From Capsulimonas corticalis (GTDB lineage Bacteria; Armatimonadota; Armatimonadia; Armatimonadales; Capsulimonadaceae): a stretch of DNA of 64,000 bases. The translations under genes were made by a program, and so were the position numbers. Positions 18,226-26,154 of this stretch are shown here, piece after piece. The stretch covers positions 3,782,001 through 3,846,000 of the forward strand of contig NZ_AP025739.1 in the NCBI RefSeq assembly GCF_003574315.2, in the 5' to 3' direction. The number at the start of each line of letters is the position of its first letter. Position 1 is the stretch's first letter. Below the pieces are notes generated by a model, which was not told where the DNA came from, did no database searches, and saw nothing but the letters and a program-made list of their open reading frames with translations.

Positions 18226-19317
18226 CTAGCTCTCCAGCACCGCCGTCAGCGCCGCGATGAACCGTTCGTTCTGCGCCATGGTTCCCACGGTCACGCGAAT
18301 GTGGGTGGGGAGGCCCAGGCCCGCGCCGGCGCGGACGATTACGCCGAGGCGCTGCAGCGCTTCGAAAACTTCCTTGCTGTCGCGCTTGACGTCAACGCAC
18401 ACGAAATTCGCTTCGCTGGGGATAAACTCCAGTCCAAGGCGCTGAAACTCGCGATAGTAATAGTCGCGGCCTTCATAGTTCAGCGCGACGGCGCGGCGGA
18501 TATGCTCCTGGTCCACGACGCCGGCGGCGGCGGCGGCCTGGCCGATCAGGTTGACATTGAACGGGGAGCGCACGCGGTTGAGCAGCTCGGCGATCCGAGG
18601 CGGCGCGATCCCGTAACCGACGCGCAGGCCCGCGAGGCCGTACGCCTTGGAAAAGGTGCGCAGGATGATGACATTGCGATCGTCACGGACATAAGGACGC
18701 ATGTCGGGCTTGTCGGCGTGGCTGACGTATTCGTCATACGCTTCGTCGAAGACGACGAGGACATGCGGCGGGACGCGCTCCATAAATCTGTCGACTTCGG
18801 CCTGCGTCACCAGGGTGCCCGTGGGATTGTTCGGATTGGCGATAAAAAGCAAGCGCGTTCCGGGCGTGATGGCGTCGGCCATCGCTTCCAGATTGTGCGT
18901 ATAGTGGGTCAGCGGGACGCGATGGATCTTGGCGTTCGCCTGCGCGGCGTAGATCTCGTACATCGCAAAGGACGGATCCGCCTGCACGGTTTCTTCACCG
19001 GGCTGCAAAAACGTCATCGTCAGAAGGTGCAGAATCTCGTCGCTGCCGTTGCCAAACACGAGTGTGTTCGGCGGCATGCTGACCAGTTCCGAGACGGCGG
19101 CGCGCAGGGCCGGCGCGTTGCCGTCGGGATAGATCGAGACGCCATGCGCGCACGCAGCGATCGCTTCGGCGGCGAGGGGAGAAGGGCCGAGCGGGTTTTC
19201 GTTCGACGCCAGCTTGACGACATCGGTGAGTCCCAGCTCGCGTTTTACTTCGTCGATCGGCTTGCCCGGCTGATACGGACGAAGGGCCAGTATGTGTTCG
19301 GAGATCGGTAAGCTCAT
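18226..19317 (-). CDS. hisC: Histidinol-phosphate aminotransferase
   Basis: A 363-residue fold-type I PLP enzyme of histidine biosynthesis, converting imidazole acetol phosphate and glutamate to histidinol phosphate. Visible motifs include LASNENPLGPSP near the N-terminus, FGNGSDEIL, ANPNNPTGT, VVFDEAYDEY and the PLP-lysine loop RTFSKAYGLAGLRVGYG. The start is ATG 19317 because AAGGA lies 10 nt upstream; in-frame codons further up lack a ribosome site. Related aromatic aminotransferases share this sequence, so activity on aromatic substrates cannot be excluded; aroF lies next door. Confidence 0.9.
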   Translation of the reverse strand: MSLPISEHILALRPYQPGKPIDEVKRELGLTDVVKLASNENPLGPSPLAAEAIAACAHGVSIYPDGNAPALRAAVSELVSMPPNTLVFGNGSDEILHLLTMTFLQPGEETVQADPSFAMYEIYAAQANAKIHRVPLTHYTHNLEAMADAITPGTRLLFIANPNNPTGTLVTQAEVDRFMERVPPHVLVVFDEAYDEYVSHADKPDMRPYVRDDRNVIILRTFSKAYGLAGLRVGYGIAPPRIAELLNRVRSPFNVNLIGQAAAAAGVVDQEHIRRAVALNYEGRDYYYREFQRLGLEFIPSEANFVCVDVKRDSKEVFEALQRLGVIVRAGAGLGLPTHIRVTVGTMAQNERFIAALTAVLES

Positions 19318-19739
19318 AAGTAGGGTTTCCTTGATCCCCATTATTTTAGCACAATCAGGCGTACGACCGCAAGAACGGAGCCTCGGAAGCGCGATGGCGT
19401 AAAAAATGCAGAAAGCATATCTAGCATTCGGAACATTATTGGGAATTTCATCGTATAATGGGAAAAGGACCAGAATTGGTCCATGCGGATCCATTTAGAA
19501 AACTTCTTTGGACATTTATATAAAATTCATTGACGTTTTCATAAATAAGTGGTATATTGAAATCGAAGCTCTTTAATCAGAGCTCCTATGAGAGATCAGT
19601 CAATTTTGTTACCCGAAGCAGCGCAGCATCTCATTGGCGCATCTCATGATTTGTGACAGCAGTGCGCGCCGTATTCCTTAACAACCGGCGGCGCTGCTAG
19701 TGAATATAGAAGAATTGGACTATACAGGAGAATCGTCAA
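19318..19739 (+). promoter_or_regulatory. 422-bp gene-free stretch with promoter and structured leader of the HNH-repeat gene
   Basis: The promoter is TTGACG (19530-19535), 17 bp, TATATT (19553-19558). An isolated TATAAT at 19454-19459 lacks a good -35. The ~175-nt leader contains a small hairpin AGCTCT/AGAGCT (from 19567) and a larger imperfect hairpin between AGCAGTGCGC (about 19660) and GGCGCTGCT (about 19690), then AGGAG before ATG 19740. No other gene is seen. Confidence 0.65.
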
Positions 19740-20390
19740 ATGCATCGTAAGTGGAGCAAAGAATCCATCGCCATGGAAATTGTCAGCATGTACGAGTCCG
19801 GCGAGAACCTCAACTACTCCAGCGTCGCTGCCAACAATCTGTCGCTGCTGCGCGCCGCCACTCGCTACTTTGGGACCTGGGAAGCGGCCGTCAACTTCTC
19901 CGGCCTCGATTATGAGCAGATCCGCCGCTATAAGTCCTGGACCCGCGAGCGCATCATCGCCCGCATTCAGGAACTGCATTCGCAGGGCGTCGATCTGTCC
20001 TGGCGTAATGTTTGTTTGAACGTCGACCCGCAGCTCGCCGCCGCCGCGACCAAGAAGAGCCATTTTGGCTCCTGGCGCGAAGCGCTGGAGAGCTCCGGCC
20101 TGAACTACGACGACATCCGCCGCTATCGCGAGTGGGATGACGAGCGGGTTCTGGCCATGGTGCGCGAGTTCCACAAGAACGGCGCCGGGCTCAACGCCAA
20201 GAACATGGAAGCCGAAGATATCACGCTGATCACGGCGGCCCGCCGCCGGTTCGACTCCTGGCACCAGGCGCTCACCGCCGCCGGTCTCGACTACCGCGAG
20301 ATCGTCCAGCGCGCCCCATTCAAGCGCGGGCTTGGACGCGGACAGAGCAAGCGCGCCGGGATCACCCCGGGCGTCGCCACCCGCTCCTAA
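19740..20390 (+). CDS. Stand-alone HNH-endonuclease-associated repeat protein
   Basis: A 216-residue protein built of three ~65-residue repeats (1-65, 66-130, 131-193) and a basic tail (194-216). Each repeat has the order W(S/T/D)xExI, a G-x-x-L-x segment, an AA-(T/R)-x-x-F-(G/D)-(T/S)-W core and (S/A)GL(D/N)Y. This is the pattern of the HNH_repeat domain found next to homing endonucleases, where it is thought to bind DNA. No HNH or other nuclease motif is present, so the protein may be a DNA-binding regulator or nucleoid-type protein; that is inference. It has its own promoter, a structured leader and a strong terminator, so it is monocistronic. Confidence 0.7.
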   Translation: MHRKWSKESIAMEIVSMYESGENLNYSSVAANNLSLLRAATRYFGTWEAAVNFSGLDYEQIRRYKSWTRERIIARIQELHSQGVDLSWRNVCLNVDPQLAAAATKKSHFGSWREALESSGLNYDDIRRYREWDDERVLAMVREFHKNGAGLNAKNMEAEDITLITAARRRFDSWHQALTAAGLDYREIVQRAPFKRGLGRGQSKRAGITPGVATRS

Positions 20391-20414
20391 TTCTGGCGAC
20401 TTTCGAAAAACATC

Positions 20415-20448
20415 AGTCCGGACTGCAATTGCAGGCCGGACTTTTTTT
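20415..20448 (+). terminator. Rho-independent terminator of the HNH-repeat gene
   Basis: AGTCCGG and CCGGACT arms with an inner CTGC/GCAG stem (20415-20442, one A/G mismatch) are followed by seven T residues. Confidence 0.88.
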
Positions 20449-20553
20449 GCGGCGGCACGCAGGAAAATCTCCCTGGACGCTTTGCCGAGAAACACGGAAT
20501 AATGAAGCGGCGCGCCTTTCTCGTCTCCCTCCGCCGGCGTCGCCGCAAACATC

Positions 20554-22950
20554 ATGGCCTACCGAAAATGGAACTGGGAAACGGGCCCGAAACTGATTGG
20601 CGGATTTAGTTTCTGCCTTGCTTTGGCTGCTCTGGTCGGCGGCATCGCGCTGGCGCAGATGCGTGTTATCACGCACGCCGCGCAAAGCATGCTGGCGGAA
20701 AGCGTCATCGGCGCGGAAGCCTTGAGTGATTTCCAAATCAACGCGCGCCGCGTGCGAACGCTGGAGTTTGAAGAGATCCTCGCGCCGCCCCAAGACCAGA
20801 AAAAACTCCAGTCCGCCATGACGGCCGCCGAAGCGTCCGTGAACGCCGCCCTGATTCGATACCGCGACTCCATCACCGACCCCGTCGACCGCAACAACTT
20901 TCAGCTTCTCGAAAGTGATTGGGCGCAGTATCTGCAAATGCATCGTCAGGAGCAGCGGGTGGATTCGAGCGCATCACGCCAGCGTCTCTACGGAATGCTG
21001 AGCGGTCCCATGCGCGCGAAGTTCTTGCAGGTCCGCGATATCTCCGATCGCATCTCGGACTGGAACCGCCGGCATGGGATTTGGTACGTCCGGAATATCC
21101 AGGACATCGACCGTCGCTGCCGGGCCTGGGTCGCCGCGCTCCTTCTCCTTTGCCTGTGCTGCGGGGCCGCGATCGCCTCCAGCGCCACGCGCTACATTAC
21201 GAAACTGATTGACGACCTGCGCCACGAAGCCGCCGAGCGTCTCAGCGCGCAAGTCGCGATGATGCGCCGCGAAGAACGGTTCCGCGCGCTTGTGACGCAC
21301 TCCGTGGATGTGTTCGCCATTCTGGACACCAACGCCATCACCCAGTATGTCAGTCCCGCCGTGGAAACCGTGCTCGGGTACTCCCCGGAGGCGATTGTCG
21401 GAACGAACTCCTTTACCCGCATCCATCCCGACGACCACGCCCGGGCGCGCACGCTCCTCGAACGCACGCTGCGGACGCCGGGCGTGCATTTTCCCGTGGA
21501 GTTACGGCTGAAACACGGCGACGGAACCTGGCGGCCGATGGAGATCACGCTGAACAACATGCTCGGCGATCCCGCGGTTCAGGGGTTGGTGCTCACCTAC
21601 CGGGATATCACGGAGCGTAAGGAGTTTGAAGAACAGCTCCGGCATCAGGCGTTCCACGATGTTTTGACGGGACTTCCCAATCGCGCCCTGTTTTTGGACC
21701 GACTGGAGCACGCGCAGGCGCGCGCGCAGCGCCAGGAAAAGCTCGACGCGATTTTGTTCATCGATCTGGACAACTTCAAGGTCGTCAACGACAGTCTGGG
21801 GCACGAAGCGGGAGACACGCTGCTTCGCTCCGTCAGCGGACGACTGATCACCTGCATGCGTCCGGAAGACACGGTCGCCCGGCTGAGCGGCGACGAGTTC
21901 GCGGTCCTTCTCGAAGATGTCGGCGAGCTGGACGCGATCGTTATCGCGGACCGCTGCTCCGAAGCGCTGCGCGCGCCGTTTATCCTGGGGGAGCGCGAGG
22001 TCTTTATCACGGCCAGCATCGGACTGACCGTCAGCGCGCCGGGCGGCTCGGACCCAAGAAATTTACTGCGAGATGCGGATATCGCAATGTATCAAGCCAA
22101 GACCGGGGGCAAGGCGGCCACCGCGCTGTTTGATCGCAGTATGACCGACCGCGCATCCGAGCGGATGGAGCTGGAAGGGGACTTGCGCTGGGCGATCGAT
22201 CACGGCCAGCTGCGTCTGCATTACCAGCCGATCGTGTCGCTGGAGTCCGGGCGGATCCGCGAGGCCGAAGCTCTTGTCCGCTGGGAGCACCCCAAGCGCG
22301 GCTTGATCCCGCCGGCGAAGTTTATCCCCATCGCCGAGGAGACCGGTCTGATCATTCCTCTTGGGAAGTGGGTGCTGGAGGAAGCGTGCCGGCAGGCGCG
22401 CGACTGGAGTGAGACAACAAAGGAGGGCGCGGCGATGATTATCGGCGTCAACCTGTCCACGCGCCAGTTCCAGCAAAACGATATTGTGGACGACATCGCC
22501 GGCGTGCTCGGCCGCAGCGGCCTGCCGCCGGCGCATCTGAAGCTGGAGATCACGGAAAGCCTGATGGCGCTGAGTCCCGACGACACCGTCGCGAAGCTGC
22601 ACGATCTGAAAGCGCTCGGCGTGCATCTCGCGGTGGATGACTTTGGCACGGGCTATTCGTCGATGTCGTATCTCGCCAACTTCCCGCTGGACACGCTGAA
22701 GATCGATCGCTCATTCGTGCAAAGGATCGGGGAGCAGCCGGAGGCCGAAGCGATCATCCAGGCCGTCATCACGCTGGCGAAGACGCTGAACCTGTGCGTC
22801 ACCAGCGAAGGCGTCGAAACCGCCGAGCAAAAAGAAGTCCTGCGGAAAATGGGCTCCGATCGCGGCCAGGGATACCTCTTCTCGCGCCCGCTGACCGCCG
22901 CCGCGTTCAGCGAGATGCTTTCCGACCGCGACGCCGTTTCTTCGGGCTGA
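20554..22950 (+). CDS. Membrane PAS-GGDEF-EAL cyclic-di-GMP turnover protein
   Basis: A 798-residue signalling enzyme. Two membrane helices (about 13-35 and 190-212) flank a ~150-residue helical periplasmic sensor of the four-helix-bundle type. A PAS domain follows (about 245-355, ending YRDITERKEFEEQLRHQAFHD), then a GGDEF domain (DxLTGLPNR, active-site RLSGDEF, accepted as catalytic in SGDEF variants) and an EAL domain with EALVRWEHP, ITES, DDFGTGYSS and SEGVET intact. Both synthesis and hydrolysis of c-di-GMP appear possible. No ligand can be read. It lies alone, with a MarR gene converging 27 bp downstream. Confidence 0.93.
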   Translation: MAYRKWNWETGPKLIGGFSFCLALAALVGGIALAQMRVITHAAQSMLAESVIGAEALSDFQINARRVRTLEFEEILAPPQDQKKLQSAMTAAEASVNAALIRYRDSITDPVDRNNFQLLESDWAQYLQMHRQEQRVDSSASRQRLYGMLSGPMRAKFLQVRDISDRISDWNRRHGIWYVRNIQDIDRRCRAWVAALLLLCLCCGAAIASSATRYITKLIDDLRHEAAERLSAQVAMMRREERFRALVTHSVDVFAILDTNAITQYVSPAVETVLGYSPEAIVGTNSFTRIHPDDHARARTLLERTLRTPGVHFPVELRLKHGDGTWRPMEITLNNMLGDPAVQGLVLTYRDITERKEFEEQLRHQAFHDVLTGLPNRALFLDRLEHAQARAQRQEKLDAILFIDLDNFKVVNDSLGHEAGDTLLRSVSGRLITCMRPEDTVARLSGDEFAVLLEDVGELDAIVIADRCSEALRAPFILGEREVFITASIGLTVSAPGGSDPRNLLRDADIAMYQAKTGGKAATALFDRSMTDRASERMELEGDLRWAIDHGQLRLHYQPIVSLESGRIREAEALVRWEHPKRGLIPPAKFIPIAEETGLIIPLGKWVLEEACRQARDWSETTKEGAAMIIGVNLSTRQFQQNDIVDDIAGVLGRSGLPPAHLKLEITESLMALSPDDTVAKLHDLKALGVHLAVDDFGTGYSSMSYLANFPLDTLKIDRSFVQRIGEQPEAEAIIQAVITLAKTLNLCVTSEGVETAEQKEVLRKMGSDRGQGYLFSRPLTAAAFSEMLSDRDAVSSG

Positions 22951-22977
22951 CCCCATTCTTCCCATTCCCGCAATGCG

Positions 22978-23475
22978 TTATCTGCGCTGAGTCTGCTCCA
23001 TCATACGCGCGTTAAGTATCTCCAAAAGGCGTCGGAGCTCAAGCATCTCCCCCGGCCCCATGAGCTGGGCGACCTGGTTTTCCAGCTCCGCGCTTTTCTC
23101 CATCGCGGCCTGCTGGACCGCGAGTCCGCTGGGCGTCAGGTGCGCGAGCTTGGCGCGGCCGTCCGTCGGATCGTCCTTGTATTCGACGTATCGATGCTCG
23201 CGCAGGTAATCCACCAGATATCCCATACTCTGCTTGGTCATCTGCGCCTGCTCCGCCATCTCGGTGACACGGGATCCGTCCGGCGAGATCGTGCGAAAAA
23301 CCACGCCGTGCGCGGGGCGGATCACTCCGCCGCTGACTTCGGACATCTGCCCATAGACCGACGCCGACAAAATCTGATACGGCCCGCGCAGCAGCGCGCC
23401 GAACGTCTGGCGCTGATCCGTGATGTTCTTTCTTCGAGAGCGTGGCGTCCTGGAAATATTTTTTTGCGAATTCAT
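22978..23475 (-). CDS. MarR-family transcriptional regulator
   Basis: A 165-residue winged-helix regulator with the recognition-helix region VTEMAEQAQMTKQSMGYLVDYL and the wing DPTDGRAKLAHLT. It is divergent from the cupin gene, with an intergenic region of 84 bp that contains a perfect inverted repeat inside the cupin promoter, so it probably represses the cupin gene and itself. The effector is unknown. The 27-bp gap to the GGDEF-EAL gene is convergent. Confidence 0.9.
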   Translation of the reverse strand: MNSQKNISRTPRSRRKNITDQRQTFGALLRGPYQILSASVYGQMSEVSGGVIRPAHGVVFRTISPDGSRVTEMAEQAQMTKQSMGYLVDYLREHRYVEYKDDPTDGRAKLAHLTPSGLAVQQAAMEKSAELENQVAQLMGPGEMLELRRLLEILNARMMEQTQRR

Positions 23476-23484
23476 AAGGACATC

Positions 23485-23515
23485 TTGACATATAGACAGA
23501 TAATATGTCTATAAT
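23485..23515 (+). promoter_or_regulatory. Cupin-gene promoter with embedded MarR operator
   Basis: TTGACA (23485-23490) and TATAAT (23510-23515), 19 bp apart, with a perfect inverted repeat TATAGACA (23491-23498), 7 bp, TGTCTATA (23506-23513) lying between and over the two boxes. A MarR dimer bound here would block RNA polymerase. Confidence 0.75.
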
Positions 23516-23559
23516 AGTCAGTCTGTATTACTAAATTGTTCACAGGAGGAGATTTTCAC

Positions 23560-24036
23560 ATGGCGTCCACTTTGATTGAAACCGGCGCGGCGGCGCGCGT
23601 TCCCAAGCTCATCGAGCTCGGCGCGGCAAACACTAAGAACGTGTTCGGCGTTCGGGTCGATATTCTTTTGACCGGCGACGATACGGCCGGCCAGTTCTGC
23701 TCCTATGAGTGTTTCGTGGAGCCTGGCGACGGGCCGCCGCCGCATGTGCATTCGGACGATGATGAGACATTTTATATCGCGGAGGGCGAGTTCGAGGTCC
23801 TGGTCGGCGACTCCGTCAAGACGGTGCGCGCGGGAGAGATCGCGCATCTGCCACGCGGCGTCGCGCACACGTTCAAGAATATCGGCGCGGCGACCGGCCG
23901 CTTGCTCGGGACCGCGACGCCCGCCGGGCATGAGCACTTTTTCTCGGACGCGGACCAGCTGACGCGGTCGGGCAATCTCACGCCGCAAACCGCCGCCGAA
24001 GTTTGCCTGCGATATGGCATCACCTTGCTGGGATAA
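23560..24036 (+). CDS. Cupin-domain protein
   Basis: A 158-residue single-domain cupin. Motif 1 is PHVHSDDDETFYIAEGEFEV, giving the HxH(x)nE metal site, and motif 2 ends PRGVAHTFKN. Such proteins bind a metal and act as small dioxygenases, isomerases or sensors; the substrate cannot be read. It is the likely target of the divergent MarR regulator, which suggests a role in handling an aromatic compound or oxidant. AGGAGG precedes ATG 23560 by about 12 nt. Confidence 0.85.
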   Translation: MASTLIETGAAARVPKLIELGAANTKNVFGVRVDILLTGDDTAGQFCSYECFVEPGDGPPPHVHSDDDETFYIAEGEFEVLVGDSVKTVRAGEIAHLPRGVAHTFKNIGAATGRLLGTATPAGHEHFFSDADQLTRSGNLTPQTAAEVCLRYGITLLG

Positions 24037-24308
24037 GAGGGAATCTTGGATGGGCGTGGTCTGGAACGAGCGGGCCGCGCCTCCTCCAAAAAATAACAAG
24101 AATAATTTTTCGGCCGAAATACATTTTTGGGAATTCTCGGGTATAACAACGCAACACGAGTTTTCCCCCTCGTAACCTTCTTTTTCCCTCAAGTTTGATG
24201 CCTCTCCTCTGATCCTTCGGTCTCTTCGGTTATCCGTCGCGCCTCTGATCTCAGCAGCAGCAGACTGCCGAGAAAAAGAGGTTTATTCCGAAAGGAGCCA
24301 TCTCTTCC
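24037..24308 (+). promoter_or_regulatory. Leader region of the RNA-binding protein gene
   Basis: A 272-bp gap. A possible -10 (TATAAC, 24142-24147) would give a ~155-nt leader; its -35 is poor. The leader has the repeated words CCTCTGATC (two copies near 24193 and 24240) and AAAGGAG ~12 nt before the start. Long leaders are common in cold-shock RNA-binding genes, but nothing here proves one. Confidence 0.35.
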
Positions 24309-24668
24309 ATGGCCACAAAATTGTACGTCGGTAACCTGAGCTATCAAACCAAGGATCAGGATCTCAACCAAGTGTTTGCCGAAGTCGGCAACGTTACCAG
24401 CGCCCAGGTCGTCACCGACCGGTACACGGGCGAGTCGCGCGGCTTCGGTTTCGTCGAAATGGCGACCGAGGACGAAGCGCAGCAGGCGATTGCAGCCATC
24501 AACGGCCGCAACGTCGATGGCCGCGCCCTGGTGGTCAATGAGTCCCGCCCGCGTGAAGGCGGAGGCGGTGGCGGCAGCCGCGGCGGTGGCGGCGGCAGCC
24601 GTGGCGGCGGCGGCAGCTATGGCGGCGGTGGTGGATACGGCGGCGGTGGCGGCGGCGGCCGTTACTAA
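24309..24668 (+). CDS. Glycine-rich RRM RNA-binding protein
   Basis: A 119-residue protein with one RNA recognition motif: RNP2 is LYVGNL (5-10) and RNP1 is RGFGFVEM (44-51). The C-terminal tail from about residue 83 is glycine, serine, arginine and tyrosine only (GGGGSRGGGG, then GGGGYGGGG). This is the layout of bacterial and cyanobacterial Rbp proteins, which bind single-stranded RNA and are often cold-induced. It has a strong terminator and is monocistronic. Confidence 0.93.
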   Translation: MATKLYVGNLSYQTKDQDLNQVFAEVGNVTSAQVVTDRYTGESRGFGFVEMATEDEAQQAIAAINGRNVDGRALVVNESRPREGGGGGGSRGGGGGSRGGGGSYGGGGGYGGGGGGGRY

Positions 24669-24690
24669 GCCTGACGCTTGCGTCTGAAGG

Positions 24691-24735
24691 AAACAGGTCC
24701 GCGATTGTTTTTGTCAATCGCGGACCTGTTTTTTT
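24691..24735 (+). terminator. Rho-independent terminator of the RRM gene
   Basis: A perfect stem (about 24691-24707 with 24715-24731) and a TTTTTGT loop end in a run of seven T residues. Confidence 0.93.
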
Positions 24736-24764
24736 GCGCCGCTATAAATATTTGGTCGTAGCGA

Positions 24765-24804
24765 GCGTTTAAACGTTAAACGCCGGTGGAAATTGTGCCA
24801 TAAT
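24765..24804 (+). promoter_or_regulatory. Promoter and operator of the first GntR-LacI regulator
   Basis: TTAAAC (24776-24781), 17 bp, CATAAT (24799-24804). The -35 lies inside the inverted repeat GCGTTTA, 5 bp, TAAACGC (24765-24783), a likely autoregulatory operator. The start near 24811 leaves almost no leader before ATG 24814. Confidence 0.6.
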
Positions 24805-24813
24805 GTCACGAAT

Positions 24814-25992
24814 ATGGCGCCAAATTCCAAGCAACGATCTTCTTCACCCACCCATTTGCCGACTAAAGTGGCCGAAGCCCTGCGTGAGCGCATCCGTTCG
24901 GGGCACTACCAGCCCGGCGAATGGCTGCCCGCGGAGCGCGTGCTGACCGAGGATCTGCATGTCCATCGCCGCGTCGTCCGCGCCGCGATCGCGCAGCTGG
25001 AAAAAGAGGGTCTGCTGATCCGCCGCCCCAACTGCCGCCCGATCGTCCAGGCGCCCGCCGCGCCGGTCGCCGATGACCTGCCGACCGGCTCTCAGTTTCC
25101 CGCATCGCGGCTTGTCGCATTGATCATGTGGCACGGCGCCGCCTTGGGGGCGACCGGCACCGCCCAGCAGCGCATTTTCTGGGGCATGAATCAGGCGCTG
25201 GGGCAGGCGGGGTACCATGGCGTCTTTTTGGATCTCGGCGAGGAAGTCGGCACCGAGCAGGAGAACGCCGAGAGAGAAGCGACGCACCTTCGTTATGCGC
25301 TGGATCACGGGTTCGGGGGAATCATCTTCTACGCCTATGCGTATGACAGCAACCGCGAGCTGATTCAGGAAGTCTCCCGCAGAATGCCGCTCGTGCTGAT
25401 CGACCGCATGGTTCCGGGCGTTGAGGCGGATTTCGTCGGGACCGAAAACCGGCAGGCGATGTTCGACGCCACCAAGTATTTGATTCGCCAGGGACACAAG
25501 CGCATCGCTTACGTCACAAAGGGCGAGTCGATCAACCCGGTCCAGGATCGACTGCAAGGCTATCTGCGCGCGCTGCGCGAGGAGTTCGCCTCCGACGCCT
25601 ACGAAATGGTGCTGACGGCGCCGTTTTCCGACAGCAGCACCTGGTCCGTCTTCGACACCGTCTTCAAGCTTCCCGCCGAGGAGCGCCCGACCGCCGTGCT
25701 CTGCGTCAACGATATTGAAGCCGTGCGCGTCGCCAAGCGCCTCGCCGAACTCGGCCTCACCGTGCCGGAGGATGTCTCGCTGATCGGCTTCGACAACATC
25801 GTGCGAACGCTGCCCGGCGGGGTGGGGCTGACAACCGTAGGGCAGCCCTTTGAGGAGATCGGCAAAGCGGCGACCAAAATGTTCCTGCGCCGCGTGGACA
25901 GCGCCGCCGTTCCCCAGTCGCATGTCGAGCTCCCCGCGCAGCTCATCGAACGCGAGAGCAGCAAGTCGATCAGCGACGATTCGTCCGGGTAG
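24814..25992 (+). CDS. GntR-LacI fusion transcriptional regulator (AraR-like)
   Basis: A 392-residue regulator. An N-terminal GntR winged helix (about 10-80, including PGEWLPAERVLTEDL and RRVVRAAIAQLEKEGLL) is joined to a C-terminal LacI/PBP1-type sugar-sensor domain (FGGIIFYAYAYD, LCVNDIEA, VSLIGFDNI). This is the AraR layout. It is closely paralogous to the protein at 33983-35155. The target genes are not evident from position; no sugar gene adjoins. ATG 24814 was chosen over the in-frame 24793 because the promoter lies just upstream. Confidence 0.88.
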   Translation: MAPNSKQRSSSPTHLPTKVAEALRERIRSGHYQPGEWLPAERVLTEDLHVHRRVVRAAIAQLEKEGLLIRRPNCRPIVQAPAAPVADDLPTGSQFPASRLVALIMWHGAALGATGTAQQRIFWGMNQALGQAGYHGVFLDLGEEVGTEQENAEREATHLRYALDHGFGGIIFYAYAYDSNRELIQEVSRRMPLVLIDRMVPGVEADFVGTENRQAMFDATKYLIRQGHKRIAYVTKGESINPVQDRLQGYLRALREEFASDAYEMVLTAPFSDSSTWSVFDTVFKLPAEERPTAVLCVNDIEAVRVAKRLAELGLTVPEDVSLIGFDNIVRTLPGGVGLTTVGQPFEEIGKAATKMFLRRVDSAAVPQSHVELPAQLIERESSKSISDDSSG

Positions 25993-26038
25993 CTTTGCGC
26001 ATCCTCCGTTCACCTTCCAAACACCTGTTTTCGCGCGG

Positions 26039-26070
26039 AAAGCGCCGCCCCAACGGGCGGCGCTTTCTCT
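26039..26070 (+). terminator. Terminator of the GntR-LacI gene
   Basis: A 12-bp perfect stem (26039-26050 with 26055-26066) with a CAAC loop, and a T-rich tail TTTCTCTTT. Confidence 0.8.
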
Positions 26071-26154
26071 TTGCCGCCTTTCAGGTAAACTAAAGGCTAA
26101 AGAACGTGTTTTGGAAGGCCGATCATAAGATTGGCCGTGTTTTGAGGTTTTTTG

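Noticed and set aside
21890-21905. Degenerate GGDEF site (SGDEF)
   Set aside because: SGDEF variants are accepted as active, and the substrate-binding residues around it are normal.
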